The notes beneath the pieces were generated by a model that worked only from the letters and a program-made list of their open reading frames with translations, did not search any database and was not told the origin of the DNA. Shown piece by piece: positions 1 to 5,982 of a DNA stretch of 9,459 nt. Within the stretch, counting starts at the first letter, position 1. Every line of letters starts with the position of its first letter. The translations under genes were made by a program, and so were the position numbers. Origin of the DNA: Clostridia bacterium (GTDB taxonomy: Bacteria; Bacillota; Clostridia; Oscillospirales; Acutalibacteraceae); assembly GCA_017631745.1 (NCBI GenBank), contig JAGBSR010000245.1, positions 1-9,459 of the forward strand, in the 5' to 3' direction.

Positions 1-146
1 ACTCTTATATCCTCAACATTATCGAGGATTTCAATAGCTTCTTCACCGTCGAATGCTCAGTAAACCTCAAAGCACTCCATAGTGAAAATATCGTCAAGGA
101 GTTCATTTATTCTTCTGTCGTCGTCAACAACCAATATCTTATGCAT
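1..146 (-). pseudogene. Response regulator, receiver-domain N-terminus, interrupted by in-frame TGA and cut by window edge
   Basis: Reading leftwards from ATG at 144-146 gives a clear CheY-like receiver start: MHKILVVDDDRRINELLDD, with a hydrophobic first beta strand and the acidic cluster D8-D10 that binds Mg2+ in this family. The phospho-acceptor Asp would lie beyond the window edge. A strong ribosome site (GGAGGT, 155-160) sits 8 nt before the ATG. Codon 30 (57-59) is TGA, between VY and AFDGEEAIEIL. The second half (codons 31-48) continues the family pattern in the same frame, so this is a single nonsense change and not a gene end. Proteins of this type normally act with a sensor kinase, probably encoded further left. 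Either the gene is inactive or the base is a sequence error. The output domain is not visible, so the subfamily cannot be named. Confidence 0.8.
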
Positions 147-154
147 ATTTTTTT

Positions 155-192
155 ACCTCCTGAGATTAAATCTCCCTGTTATGTTATAACAG
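155..192 (-). promoter_or_regulatory. Response-regulator leader: two back-to-back palindromes next to the ribosome site
   Basis: Two perfect inverted repeats lie between the predicted promoter and the ribosome site of the response regulator. CTGTTAT/ATAACAG with a 3-nt centre occupies 176-192. GAGATT/AATCTC with a 1-nt centre occupies 162-174 and ends 1 nt from the GGAGGT ribosome site at 155-160. As DNA they could be an operator, for example for autoregulation. As RNA they could form two stacked hairpins limiting access to the ribosome site. The palindromes are seen directly; the roles are inference. Confidence 0.45.
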
Positions 193-207
193 CTCGGTAT
201 ATATCAT

Positions 208-236
208 ATTATAAAATTGTGAAATTTAGGTGAAAA
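208..236 (-). promoter_or_regulatory. Predicted sigma-A promoter for the response regulator
   Basis: On the minus strand a perfect TATAAT (208-213) is preceded by a 17-nt spacer and TTTTCA (231-236), which matches 4 of 6 positions of TTGACA. Transcription would start near position 201, about 55 nt before the ATG. This fits the upstream terminator at 341-380, which separates the response regulator from the symporter gene. There is also a perfect TTGACA on the same strand at 275-280, but it has no good -10 at the right distance. Confidence 0.55.
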
Positions 237-340
237 ATCCGAGAGCTCAGGCATAGAAAAAACAAGCAAAGTTTTGTCAAACTTTTACAAATTTCCGCGG
301 TACCGAGCCTTCGCCTGCACAGTATGATTTTTAATTTTTC

Positions 341-380
341 GATATCAAAAATAAAGCGGTTCCTTTTTAAAAGAACCGCT
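341..380 (-). terminator. Intrinsic terminator after the symporter gene
   Basis: A hairpin at 355-380 has arms AGCGGTTC-CTTTT and AAAAGAACCGCT, about 12 base pairs with one bulged C and almost no loop. On the minus strand it is followed by TTATTTTTG, a T-rich tract. On the plus strand the far side is also T-rich (ATTGATTTTTC), so it could act in both directions. It lies about 75 nt past the symporter stop codon and before the response-regulator promoter, and is the natural end of the pspC-PPTase-symporter unit. Confidence 0.75.
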
Positions 381-390
381 ATTGATTTTT

Positions 391-439
391 CTTTTTGTCC
401 TCGCCGGACAGGCCTTACTTTTCTTGTGAGAAAAGTAAG
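391..439 (-). repeat. Dispersed hairpin-plus-tail repeat, copy 1
   Basis: Immediately after the symporter stop codon, the minus strand carries a perfect 10-bp hairpin (arms at 414-423 and 430-439, 6-nt loop) followed by CCTGTCCGGCGAGGACAAAA. The tail shares the core TCCG(G/A)CGAGG(A/G)C with copy 2 at 2973-3011, which has a different hairpin stem, also with a 6-nt loop. Within the tail, GTCC and GGAC can form a second small stem. The rest of the 308-nt gene-free stretch (147-453) holds the terminator, the promoter and the leader palindromes described separately. Confidence 0.55.
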
Positions 440-453
440 CAAAAGAACTTTGC

Positions 454-1866
454 TTATTCAGCAGCTGCAGCTTCTCTCTTTGCTCTGTTTTCAGTAACAA
501 TCTTTGTTACATTATCCATAAACTCGCCGTGAAGCTTGAACTTCTTTGTGAAGATAATAAGTGAAATAAAGAAGAGTACGGGAGGAATAACTGTGAGCAT
601 AATTGTGATAGCAAGCTTTGCACTCTCGGGGTTTGCGTTGTGAAGTGAGCCGTCGTATTTTGATACACCGAGTGATACGAAAAGAATAATTGTCTGAAGA
701 GTGTAAGCCATCTTCTGAAGGAAGCCCTTCATTGAGAATGTGATACTCTCAGCTCTGAAGCCCATCTTAACCTCACCGTAGTCAACAACGTCTGCAAGGA
801 AGATTGTCTGAGCGATAAACATTGATGACATACCGATAGCACCGATACAATAGCAGATGTTCATCACAATTGCCATCTCTGTGAATGCGCCGATAGCCAT
901 ACCTGTATAACCTAATGTGCAAAGAATGAGCGATGTCTGATATGCCTTTCTCTTTGACATAATCTTTGTAAGGAAGGGAAGAAGAAGCATACCTACAACG
1001 GAGCCGACAGCCTGGCTTGTGGAGAACATTGACTGCTTGTTGGGATCGCCTGCTACAACATCGAAGTAGTAAGTAGCAACACCTGATGTAAGGTACCATC
1101 CTGCGTTTGAAATCATAGCAAAAAGCATAAACACAAGAAGCTGATCATTTGACTTGATAATCTCAAAGGTTCTCTTGAATGAGAATTTCTCTGCTGACTG
1201 AGTCTGCACTGTCTCTTTTGTGGTTGCAACGCTGACACTTGAGAAGAAAATAAGTGCGCAAGCGCAGACAATAGCGCAGATGAAATAGCTTCGTGAGTCG
1301 TGTACCTTTGTCATCTGACCGTCTTCACCCATAGCAGTTGTAACACTCACTGCTGTCATAACGATGGGTGCAATAATTGATACGATACCCTGACCGAGAC
1401 CTGAGAAGGTTCTTGCAAGAGTTGAAACGAGGTTTCTTTCCTGAGGGTCACTTGTAAATGAGGGTACCATTGACCAATAGGGAATATCTGCAAGTGTGTT
1501 TGTCATACCCCAGCCGATATACATAACGGCAACATAAGCCATAAGAGCAGCGCCGCTGAACTTGAAGGGATTGGAGAATAAGAACACGAGTACGATAGCA
1601 TTGAGGATTGAGCCTCTTAAAATCCAGGGTCTGTATTTACCCATTTTTGTGTGGGTATTGTCAACGATTGTACCCATCATCGGGTCGTTGATACCGTCCC
1701 ACAGACGTGCAATGGGAGTGAGAATAAGCAAAAACGAAGCACTCAGACCGAGCACATCTGTCAGGTACTTGGCAAGGAATGAATAGAACATACCGTAGCT
1801 AAGGTCAAGACCGATTGCACCGATACCGTAGCCGAGCTTGCTTTTGAGGTATTTGATGGTTTGCAT
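454..1866 (-). CDS. GPH-family (MelB-like) sugar:cation symporter
   Basis: A 470-residue inner-membrane transporter with about 12 hydrophobic segments, the normal length for the glycoside-pentoside-hexuronide:cation symporter family within the MFS fold. Residues 54-75 (RLWDGINDPMMGTIVDN and on) match the MelB helix-II signature. D57 and D61 correspond to the two cation-site aspartates of E. coli MelB, which suggests cotransport with Na+ or H+. This is followed by KMGKYRPW, the typical loop 2-3 motif. The C-terminus is charged and ends in an alanine-rich tail. The ribosome site AAAGGAG lies 7 nt before the ATG. The gene starts 17 bp after the phosphopantetheinyl transferase stop and is probably on the same transcript. 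No glycosidase or sugar regulator is adjacent, so the substrate (a di- or oligosaccharide, or a hexuronide) cannot be assigned. Confidence 0.88.
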   Translation of the reverse strand: MQTIKYLKSKLGYGIGAIGLDLSYGMFYSFLAKYLTDVLGLSASFLLILTPIARLWDGINDPMMGTIVDNTHTKMGKYRPWILRGSILNAIVLVFLFSNPFKFSGAALMAYVAVMYIGWGMTNTLADIPYWSMVPSFTSDPQERNLVSTLARTFSGLGQGIVSIIAPIVMTAVSVTTAMGEDGQMTKVHDSRSYFICAIVCACALIFFSSVSVATTKETVQTQSAEKFSFKRTFEIIKSNDQLLVFMLFAMISNAGWYLTSGVATYYFDVVAGDPNKQSMFSTSQAVGSVVGMLLLPFLTKIMSKRKAYQTSLILCTLGYTGMAIGAFTEMAIVMNICYCIGAIGMSSMFIAQTIFLADVVDYGEVKMGFRAESITFSMKGFLQKMAYTLQTIILFVSLGVSKYDGSLHNANPESAKLAITIMLTVIPPVLFFISLIIFTKKFKLHGEFMDNVTKIVTENRAKREAAAAE

Positions 1867-1883
1867 AATGTTCTCCTTTCAGT

Positions 1884-2498
1884 TTATAAATCCGTTGTTT
1901 CTATTTTAAACTCCGAAGCCTTATAGCACAGAGCAAAATACGTGTTTTCAATTTTCTTTACATAAAAGCTGCAGCCGAAAGCCTCAAAGCTTTCCTGAGC
2001 AATATAAGGCGAAAAATCATAGGTTGAAAGTCCGCCCGAGAGACCCTTACCCGTGTATTTGAGCACACTTTCCTTAAGGGCCCAGAGTCTGATGAAAACC
2101 TCATCCTTACTGAGGCTTCTTTCAATAAGGTCGGTTTCTCTTTGGCAGTAATTTCTGCCCGCAACTCTCGGATTATAAGTTCTGACCTCCTGAATGTCAC
2201 AGCCAACCTCACTGTCGGATATTGCGGCAACAACATAATCACCGCTGTGGCTGATATTGAAATATAGGCCTTTGTCGCTCTCAAGTACGGGTTTTTCGTT
2301 ATCGGTATAAACTACCTTGTACTCCCCTGCTTCGAGGCTTGTGAGGGCTTTATGAAGCATCAGTCTGCCGATAAGGCTTTCTTTTCTTTCAGACAGTCTG
2401 CCGTTACTGATAAACTTATCTTTTATAAGCTCATAGTCTGCGGTTATCTTTTCGTCAGTATAAGCTGAAAGTGATGCTATATAAACCTTAGTTGTCAT
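1884..2498 (-). CDS. Sfp-type 4'-phosphopantetheinyl transferase
   Basis: A 204-residue cytoplasmic enzyme that moves the phosphopantetheine arm of CoA onto a serine of acyl- or peptidyl-carrier proteins. All three family motifs are present: GLYFNISHSG (77-86), VGCDIQEV (98-105, metal-binding D101), and WALKESVLKYTGKGL (139-153, with W139, K142, E143). Position 103 is Gln where Sfp itself has a metal-binding Glu (GIDIE); this substitution may weaken or alter metal use. The ATG lies inside the end of the pspC gene (11-bp overlap), and no AGGAGG-like site precedes it. Translation therefore probably depends on ribosomes finishing pspC. No PKS or NRPS gene is nearby. The target may be the fatty-acid carrier protein, if the genome lacks acpS, or a carrier protein elsewhere. 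Confidence 0.9.
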   Translation of the reverse strand: MTTKVYIASLSAYTDEKITADYELIKDKFISNGRLSERKESLIGRLMLHKALTSLEAGEYKVVYTDNEKPVLESDKGLYFNISHSGDYVVAAISDSEVGCDIQEVRTYNPRVAGRNYCQRETDLIERSLSKDEVFIRLWALKESVLKYTGKGLSGGLSTYDFSPYIAQESFEAFGCSFYVKKIENTYFALCYKASEFKIETTDL

Positions 2499-2913
2499 AT
2501 TTCTGAGAGGTTATAATCTGCTCAGGCTCACTTGGCATAAGCACAAGGCAGACAATATATATTGTAAGTCCAAAGCCGATAAAAAGCATACACAGAGCGA
2601 AGATAAGTCTTACAACAGTTGCATCAACGCCGAAATATTCAGCAAGACCGCCACATACACCTGAGATCTTTTTATTTGTTGTTCTTTTATGAAGCTGTTT
2701 TTTTGTTGTGTTGACCTTTGTGTAGCCCTCAGGCTGATGAGGGAAGACAAAGGACATAATCACATAGATTATAAGTGCAGGAATAATTGCTGTGTATAAT
2801 GCGGCACAGGCAACAGCTATTCTTATAAGTGTGGGGTCTACATTGAAATAATCGGCAACACCGCCGCAAACACCCAGAAACTTTTTGTCGGGACTCAGAT
2901 ATACTTGTTTCAT
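2488..2913 (-). CDS. Small membrane protein with two tandem PspC domains
   Basis: A 141-residue protein made of two copies of the PspC domain. Domain 1 (about 1-60) carries GVCGGVADYFNVDPTLIR at 14-31 and a hydrophobic segment at 32-57. Domain 2 (about 76-130) carries GVCGGLAEYFGVDATVVR at 85-102 and a hydrophobic segment at 103-126. Twelve of the 18 aligned motif residues are identical, which indicates internal duplication. They are joined by a basic, Thr/Lys-rich linker (62-80). PspC proteins sit in the cytoplasmic membrane and sense or counter envelope stress in proteobacteria and some Firmicutes; the role here is inferred. The ribosome site AAAGGAG lies close upstream, and a Crp/Fnr-type palindrome sits 29 nt before the ATG. 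The stop codon overlaps the start of the phosphopantetheinyl transferase gene. Confidence 0.88.
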   Translation of the reverse strand: MKQVYLSPDKKFLGVCGGVADYFNVDPTLIRIAVACAALYTAIIPALIIYVIMSFVFPHQPEGYTKVNTTKKQLHKRTTNKKISGVCGGLAEYFGVDATVVRLIFALCMLFIGFGLTIYIVCLVLMPSEPEQIITSQKYDN

Positions 2914-2941
2914 TTTTATTTCTCCTTTGTTTTGGTATTAT

Positions 2942-2957
2942 TGTGAAATGATTCACA
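2942..2957. promoter_or_regulatory. Crp/Fnr-type palindrome upstream of pspC
   Basis: The sequence TGTGAAATGATTCACA is a perfect TGTGA-N6-TCACA palindrome with 6-bp arms, the consensus geometry for Crp/Fnr-family regulators, including the Fnr and ArcR types known in Firmicutes. It overlaps a possible -10 element (AATAAT on the minus strand, 2937-2942) for the pspC unit, which would fit repression. No convincing -35 was found. The match is seen in the sequence; the regulator and its function are inference. Confidence 0.45.
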
Positions 2958-2972
2958 TTGCATAATTTATTT

Positions 2973-3011
2973 CGCCCTCGTCGGAAGGCTTTGTTTTCCT
3001 GTTGCGGAAAA
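2973..3011 (-). repeat. Dispersed hairpin-plus-tail repeat, copy 2
   Basis: Just after folD, the minus strand reads a 6-bp hairpin (TTTTCC/GGAAAA, arms at 3006-3011 and 2994-2999, 6-nt loop), a short A-rich joint, then GCCTTCCGACGAGGGCGAAA. The tail matches copy 1 (391-439) at the core TCCG(G/A)CGAGG(A/G)C, and the hairpin has the same loop length but a different stem. It lies in the 118-nt folD-pspC gap and may help end or stabilise the folD transcript, although no T-tract follows it directly. Confidence 0.5.
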
Positions 3012-3031
3012 AGAATCAAAAAAACACAGTG

Positions 3032-3880
3032 TTATTTATTCTGAGCTTTATATGCCACCAATGTGTTTTTCATCAGCACTGCGATTGTCATCGGTCCGCA
3101 GCCACCGGGAACGGGTGTGATGAAGCTTGCCTTTTCCTTAACATTTTCAAAATCAACATCACCGCAAAGCTTGCCGCTTTCGAGACGGTTAATACCCACA
3201 TCAACCACAACAGCACCGTCTTTTACCATATCAGCTGTGATGAAGTTTGCTCTGCCGACAGCAGCAACTATAACATCAGCATTTTTTGTAAAGGAAGCTA
3301 AATCCTTTGTTCTGCTGTGGCAAATGGTAACAGTTGCATTTCTCTCAAGAAGAAGTGCAGCCATAGGCTTACCGACAATATTGCTTCTGCCGACGACAAC
3401 GCAGTTTTTGCCCTCAAGAGGGATTTTGTAATAGTCGAGAAGCTCGATAACACCCATAGGCGTACAGGGCGAAATTTCATATTTACCCAGCCATATTTTG
3501 CCCACATTCACAGCGCTGAAGCCGTCAACATCCTTTTCAGGGGCAATGGCATCAATAATTTTATCTTCGTTGATGTGCTTGGGAAGAGGAAGCTGACAAA
3601 GAATACCGTTCACCTCTTTGTCGCCGTTGAGCTTATCAATAAGAGCTAAAAGCTCTTCTTCGCTTGTATTTTCATCAAGTGCATATTCTATTGACTTCAT
3701 GCCTGTCATTTCGCAGGCCTTTTTCTTGTTGCCCACATAAACCTTTGATGCAGGGTCGTTACCCACAATAATTACAGCAAGAGCGGGTACGCTGCCGTTT
3801 TCCGCAAGAAGTGCAACCTCGTCTTTAACCTGCTGTTTTACATAAGCTGATACGGTTTTACCGTCGAGTATCTGATACAT
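3032..3880 (-). CDS. folD: Bifunctional methylenetetrahydrofolate dehydrogenase / methenyltetrahydrofolate cyclohydrolase
   Basis: A 282-residue cytoplasmic enzyme of full family length, interconverting 5,10-methylene-THF and 10-formyl-THF and so supplying one-carbon units for purines and formyl-Met. Visible signatures are SKVYVGNKKKAC (45-56), with catalytic Tyr48 and Lys52, and GILCQLPLPKHI (92-103). DVDGF (117-121) and PCTPMGVIELL (138-148) follow. The nucleotide-binding loop is VVVGRSNIVGKP (161-172), and PVPGGCGPMTIA (256-267) closes the active site. The last motif usually reads PVPGGVGPMT; Cys261 replaces Val. The start overlaps the end of lgt by 23 bp. A ribosome site (AAGGTGAG) lies about 8 nt before the ATG, inside the lgt coding region, so folD can be translated even though lgt is interrupted. 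Confidence 0.97.
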   Translation of the reverse strand: MYQILDGKTVSAYVKQQVKDEVALLAENGSVPALAVIIVGNDPASKVYVGNKKKACEMTGMKSIEYALDENTSEEELLALIDKLNGDKEVNGILCQLPLPKHINEDKIIDAIAPEKDVDGFSAVNVGKIWLGKYEISPCTPMGVIELLDYYKIPLEGKNCVVVGRSNIVGKPMAALLLERNATVTICHSRTKDLASFTKNADVIVAAVGRANFITADMVKDGAVVVDVGINRLESGKLCGDVDFENVKEKASFITPVPGGCGPMTIAVLMKNTLVAYKAQNK

Positions 3881-4910
3881 AATAGCTCACCTTGCCTATA
3901 TGAAGTTTTTCTTTAATGATGGCTTTTTTTGCACTTCGCCAATCCTTGGCTTTCTTTCTTCTTGCAAGCTTTCTCTCGTGAGCCGCCCATTCCTTTTCCG
4001 TCATGGGGCCGTAGAAATCCACGCCGTCAATAGGCTTGGGATTTTTAGTAAATCTCACAAGGTTAATCACAAGCAGGATACCGCAGACAAAAACAATTGC
4101 AAAGGAAAGCGCCTGAGATACTCTTATACCTGTATTGCCGATATAAAGACTGTCGGTACGCATACCCTCAACGATAATTCTTTCGAGGCCGTACCACACC
4201 CCGTAGGAAAGGAAAAGCTGACCGCTGAACTAGCGGAACTTTTTAAGTGTGATATAAAGCACAAGAAAACCGAGAAGACACCATACACTCTCGTAGAAGA
4301 AGGTCGGGTGTACATATAAATCGTTTTCTGCAATATAAGCAGGTATGTCGCTGATACCCTCAACACCGAACTCAGCAGGGTTGCGCTGAATGTAATCAAC
4401 CACCTTGTCGCTCATCATACCGAAATTGCTGTAGGTGAAGCCGCCGAAAGCCTCCTGATTTGCATAGTTGCCCCATCTGCCTATACCCTGACCGATAAGA
4501 AGACTCATACCTACCATATCGAGAAGATTGGGAATGTTGATTTTCTGCACCTTACAGACAATAAGCGCCAGCAGAAGTCCGCCGATAATACCGCCGTAAA
4601 TTGCAAGTCCGCCCTCCCATATCTTGGGTATCTCACTGAGATGTGCGCTGTAATAATCCCACTTGAAAGCCACATAATAAGCTCTCGCACCGACTATTGC
4701 ACCGACCGTACCGAAGAGAAGCACATCTATCATTTTATCTAAGTTGATTTCCCAGACATAAGCAATTCTGCCGCCGAAAAGTACTGCCAATAAAAAACCG
4801 AAGGCTATTATGGCACCGTACCAACGAACCTGAGCAAAACCTAAGTCAAGAACTGATGACACCTCAAATTCCTGAGCTATGCCTGCAAATTTTACTAATA
4901 CACTATCCAT
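3858..4910 (-). pseudogene. lgt: Prolipoprotein diacylglyceryl transferase, interrupted by in-frame TAG
   Basis: Lgt transfers diacylglycerol from phosphatidylglycerol to the lipobox cysteine of prelipoproteins in the membrane. The ATG at 4908-4910 follows GGAGG (4920-4924) by 9 nt. Codons 1-226 carry RWYGAIIAFGFLLA (29-42), EGGLAIYGGIIGG (99-111), GRWGNYANQEAFGG (144-157) and HPTFFYES (201-208). Codon 227 (4230-4232) is TAG. The same frame continues with FSGQLFLSYG, then VWYGLERIIVEGMRTDSLYIG (238-258), a last membrane helix (about 265-286) and a 63-residue basic tail (288-350), ending in TAA at 3858. The family usually has Lys where the stop lies, one base away (AAG to TAG). The 226-residue product would lack the last helix and the R-T-D-S-L region, so it is probably inactive unless the codon is suppressed or is a sequence error. 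At 350 codons the frame is longer than the usual 260-290 because of the basic tail. Confidence 0.88.
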
Positions 4911-4930
4911 TGGATTTTCCCTCCAATCTC

Positions 4931-5019
4931 GTTTGCCAAAGGCAAACATATCGAGTTGCATTGCAACATATCGAATTGCCGTAGGGCAATATATCGAGCT
5001 GTCGAAGACAGCATATCGA
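4931..5019 (-). repeat. Array of four hairpins separated by ATATCGA linkers
   Basis: Between the AEC permease stop (5026) and the lgt ribosome site (4920) lie four palindromes of different sequence: 4931-4947 (GTTTGCC/GGCAAAC), 4955-4967 (GTTGC/GCAAC), 4975-4990 (ATTGCC/GGCAAT) and 4998-5012 (GCTGTC/GACAGC), with 3-4 nt loops. After each one comes the identical 7-mer ATATCGA (4948, 4968, 4991 and 5013). A degraded linker (ATCTCG) precedes the first. Unit lengths are 24, 20, 23 and 22 nt. Stem sequence varies while pairing and linker are kept. The array would be transcribed inside the operon as a chain of short hairpins. Similar ATATCGA-type arrays are, from memory, seen between genes in gut Clostridia; I know of no assigned function. 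Confidence 0.85.
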
Positions 5020-5025
5020 TCTTTC

Positions 5026-5958
5026 TTACCACGTCAGCTGTGTGATGGCAATTATCACGGGCATAGTGAGTATTGATAAGAAGCTCACAAGCGCAACTGT
5101 TTTCGACGCCGTTGCAGCATCTCTGCCGTATTTCGACGAAAACATAAATGTGTTATTTGCCGAGGGCACACTCGCTGTAATAATTGCCGCCGTTAAAAGA
5201 GTACCCTTAAAGCCGCACAGATAATAAACGCCCATACATATGAGAGGCAACACTATAAGCTTCATAAGCGCCACAGCATATATCTTTTTGTCGAAAAGCA
5301 TAGACTTAAGGTCTGTCTTTGCAAGATATGTGCCGAAAACGAGCATTGCAACGGGAGTGTTAAGGTCAGCGAGCATCTCAATTGGTCTTGTAACAATATA
5401 GGGAAGCTCAATACCCGAAAGGAAAATGGGCAGACCGATTACAACGGCTATAACACCGGGATTGATAAGAATCTTACTGATGCTGAGCTTTTCGCCGTCC
5501 TTGCTCATAAGCTTCACGCCGTGAGTGAAGGTGAAAAGGTTAAACACCACCGCACCGCCTGCGCAGTACAAAACGCCCTCATCGCCGAGTACTGCCTGAG
5601 CAAGAGGCAAAGCCATAAAGGCAACATTGCCGTAAATACTCGCGAATTTATAAACCGCATTTTTATCATTCTGCTTGTTTATGAAAGTGAGAACATTAAT
5701 CAGAATAGCTATGGTGTGAGTTGCAATTGAAAGAGCAAATGCCGTGAAAAACTTGCCCACAGTATCGGGTGTAGCATCTATCTTGATAAATGAATTTATC
5801 AGGGTGCAGGAAGCTACAAAATAAAGCAGAAAGTTGACGGTTTTTCTTGCTGTTTCTTCTGTATATACGCCTGTTTTGTCGCAGATATAACCAACTGCAA
5901 CTATGATATACAGCACGCCGACATTAGTGGCGGCAGTAATGAGATTTTCAATAAACAT
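5026..5958 (-). CDS. AEC (auxin efflux carrier) family permease
   Basis: A 310-residue membrane protein of normal AEC length, with about 10 hydrophobic segments in two five-helix halves. Family features include the N-terminal GVLYIIVAVGYICDKTGVYT (14-33) and the motif around ETARKTVNFLLYFV. There is also a mid-protein cluster (INPGVIAVVIGLPIFL) and a C-terminal segment with ITASVPSANNTFMFSSKYG then DAATASKTVALVS. Bacterial members move mono- and dicarboxylates such as malate, malonate and lactate, and other members have unknown substrates. Citrate synthase two genes upstream suggests an organic acid, but this is weak inference. A modest ribosome site (GGAGA) lies upstream, 24 bp from the previous stop. 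The stop codon is followed after 6 nt by the hairpin array. Confidence 0.85.
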   Translation of the reverse strand: MFIENLITAATNVGVLYIIVAVGYICDKTGVYTEETARKTVNFLLYFVASCTLINSFIKIDATPDTVGKFFTAFALSIATHTIAILINVLTFINKQNDKNAVYKFASIYGNVAFMALPLAQAVLGDEGVLYCAGGAVVFNLFTFTHGVKLMSKDGEKLSISKILINPGVIAVVIGLPIFLSGIELPYIVTRPIEMLADLNTPVAMLVFGTYLAKTDLKSMLFDKKIYAVALMKLIVLPLICMGVYYLCGFKGTLLTAAIITASVPSANNTFMFSSKYGRDAATASKTVALVSFLSILTMPVIIAITQLTW

Positions 5959-5982
5959 CTAAAGTCTCCAAGTCAGATGATA

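Noticed and set aside
57..59. Selenocysteine at the TGA in the response regulator
   Set aside because: No strong SECIS-like hairpin follows the TGA, and receiver domains have no known selenocysteine at this site.
275..280. Extra promoter based on a perfect minus-strand TTGACA
   Set aside because: The hexamer 17 nt downstream (TCTATG) is a poor -10 match, and a better promoter lies at 208-236.
209..442. A 77-codon minus-strand open frame in the gene-free region
   Set aside because: It runs through the hairpin repeat, the terminator and the response-regulator promoter. It has no ribosome site and a composition set by the repeats, so it is not a gene.
2942..2957. CcpA cre site
   Set aside because: The palindrome lacks the central CG and the 14-bp spacing of cre; it fits TGTGA-N6-TCACA instead.
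3002..3649. Plus-strand open frames opposite folD
   Set aside because: They are shadows of the strongly conserved folD gene and lack ribosome sites and recognisable domains.
4911..4961. An upstream ATG extending lgt by 17 codons
   Set aside because: The extension is encoded by the hairpin array and the ribosome site itself. The ATG at 4908-4910 has GGAGG at the proper distance and gives a normal Lgt N-terminus.
4931..5019. CRISPR array
   Set aside because: The fixed element is only 7 nt, and the variable parts are palindromes of 13-17 nt. Spacers would not be self-complementary, and no cas genes are present.
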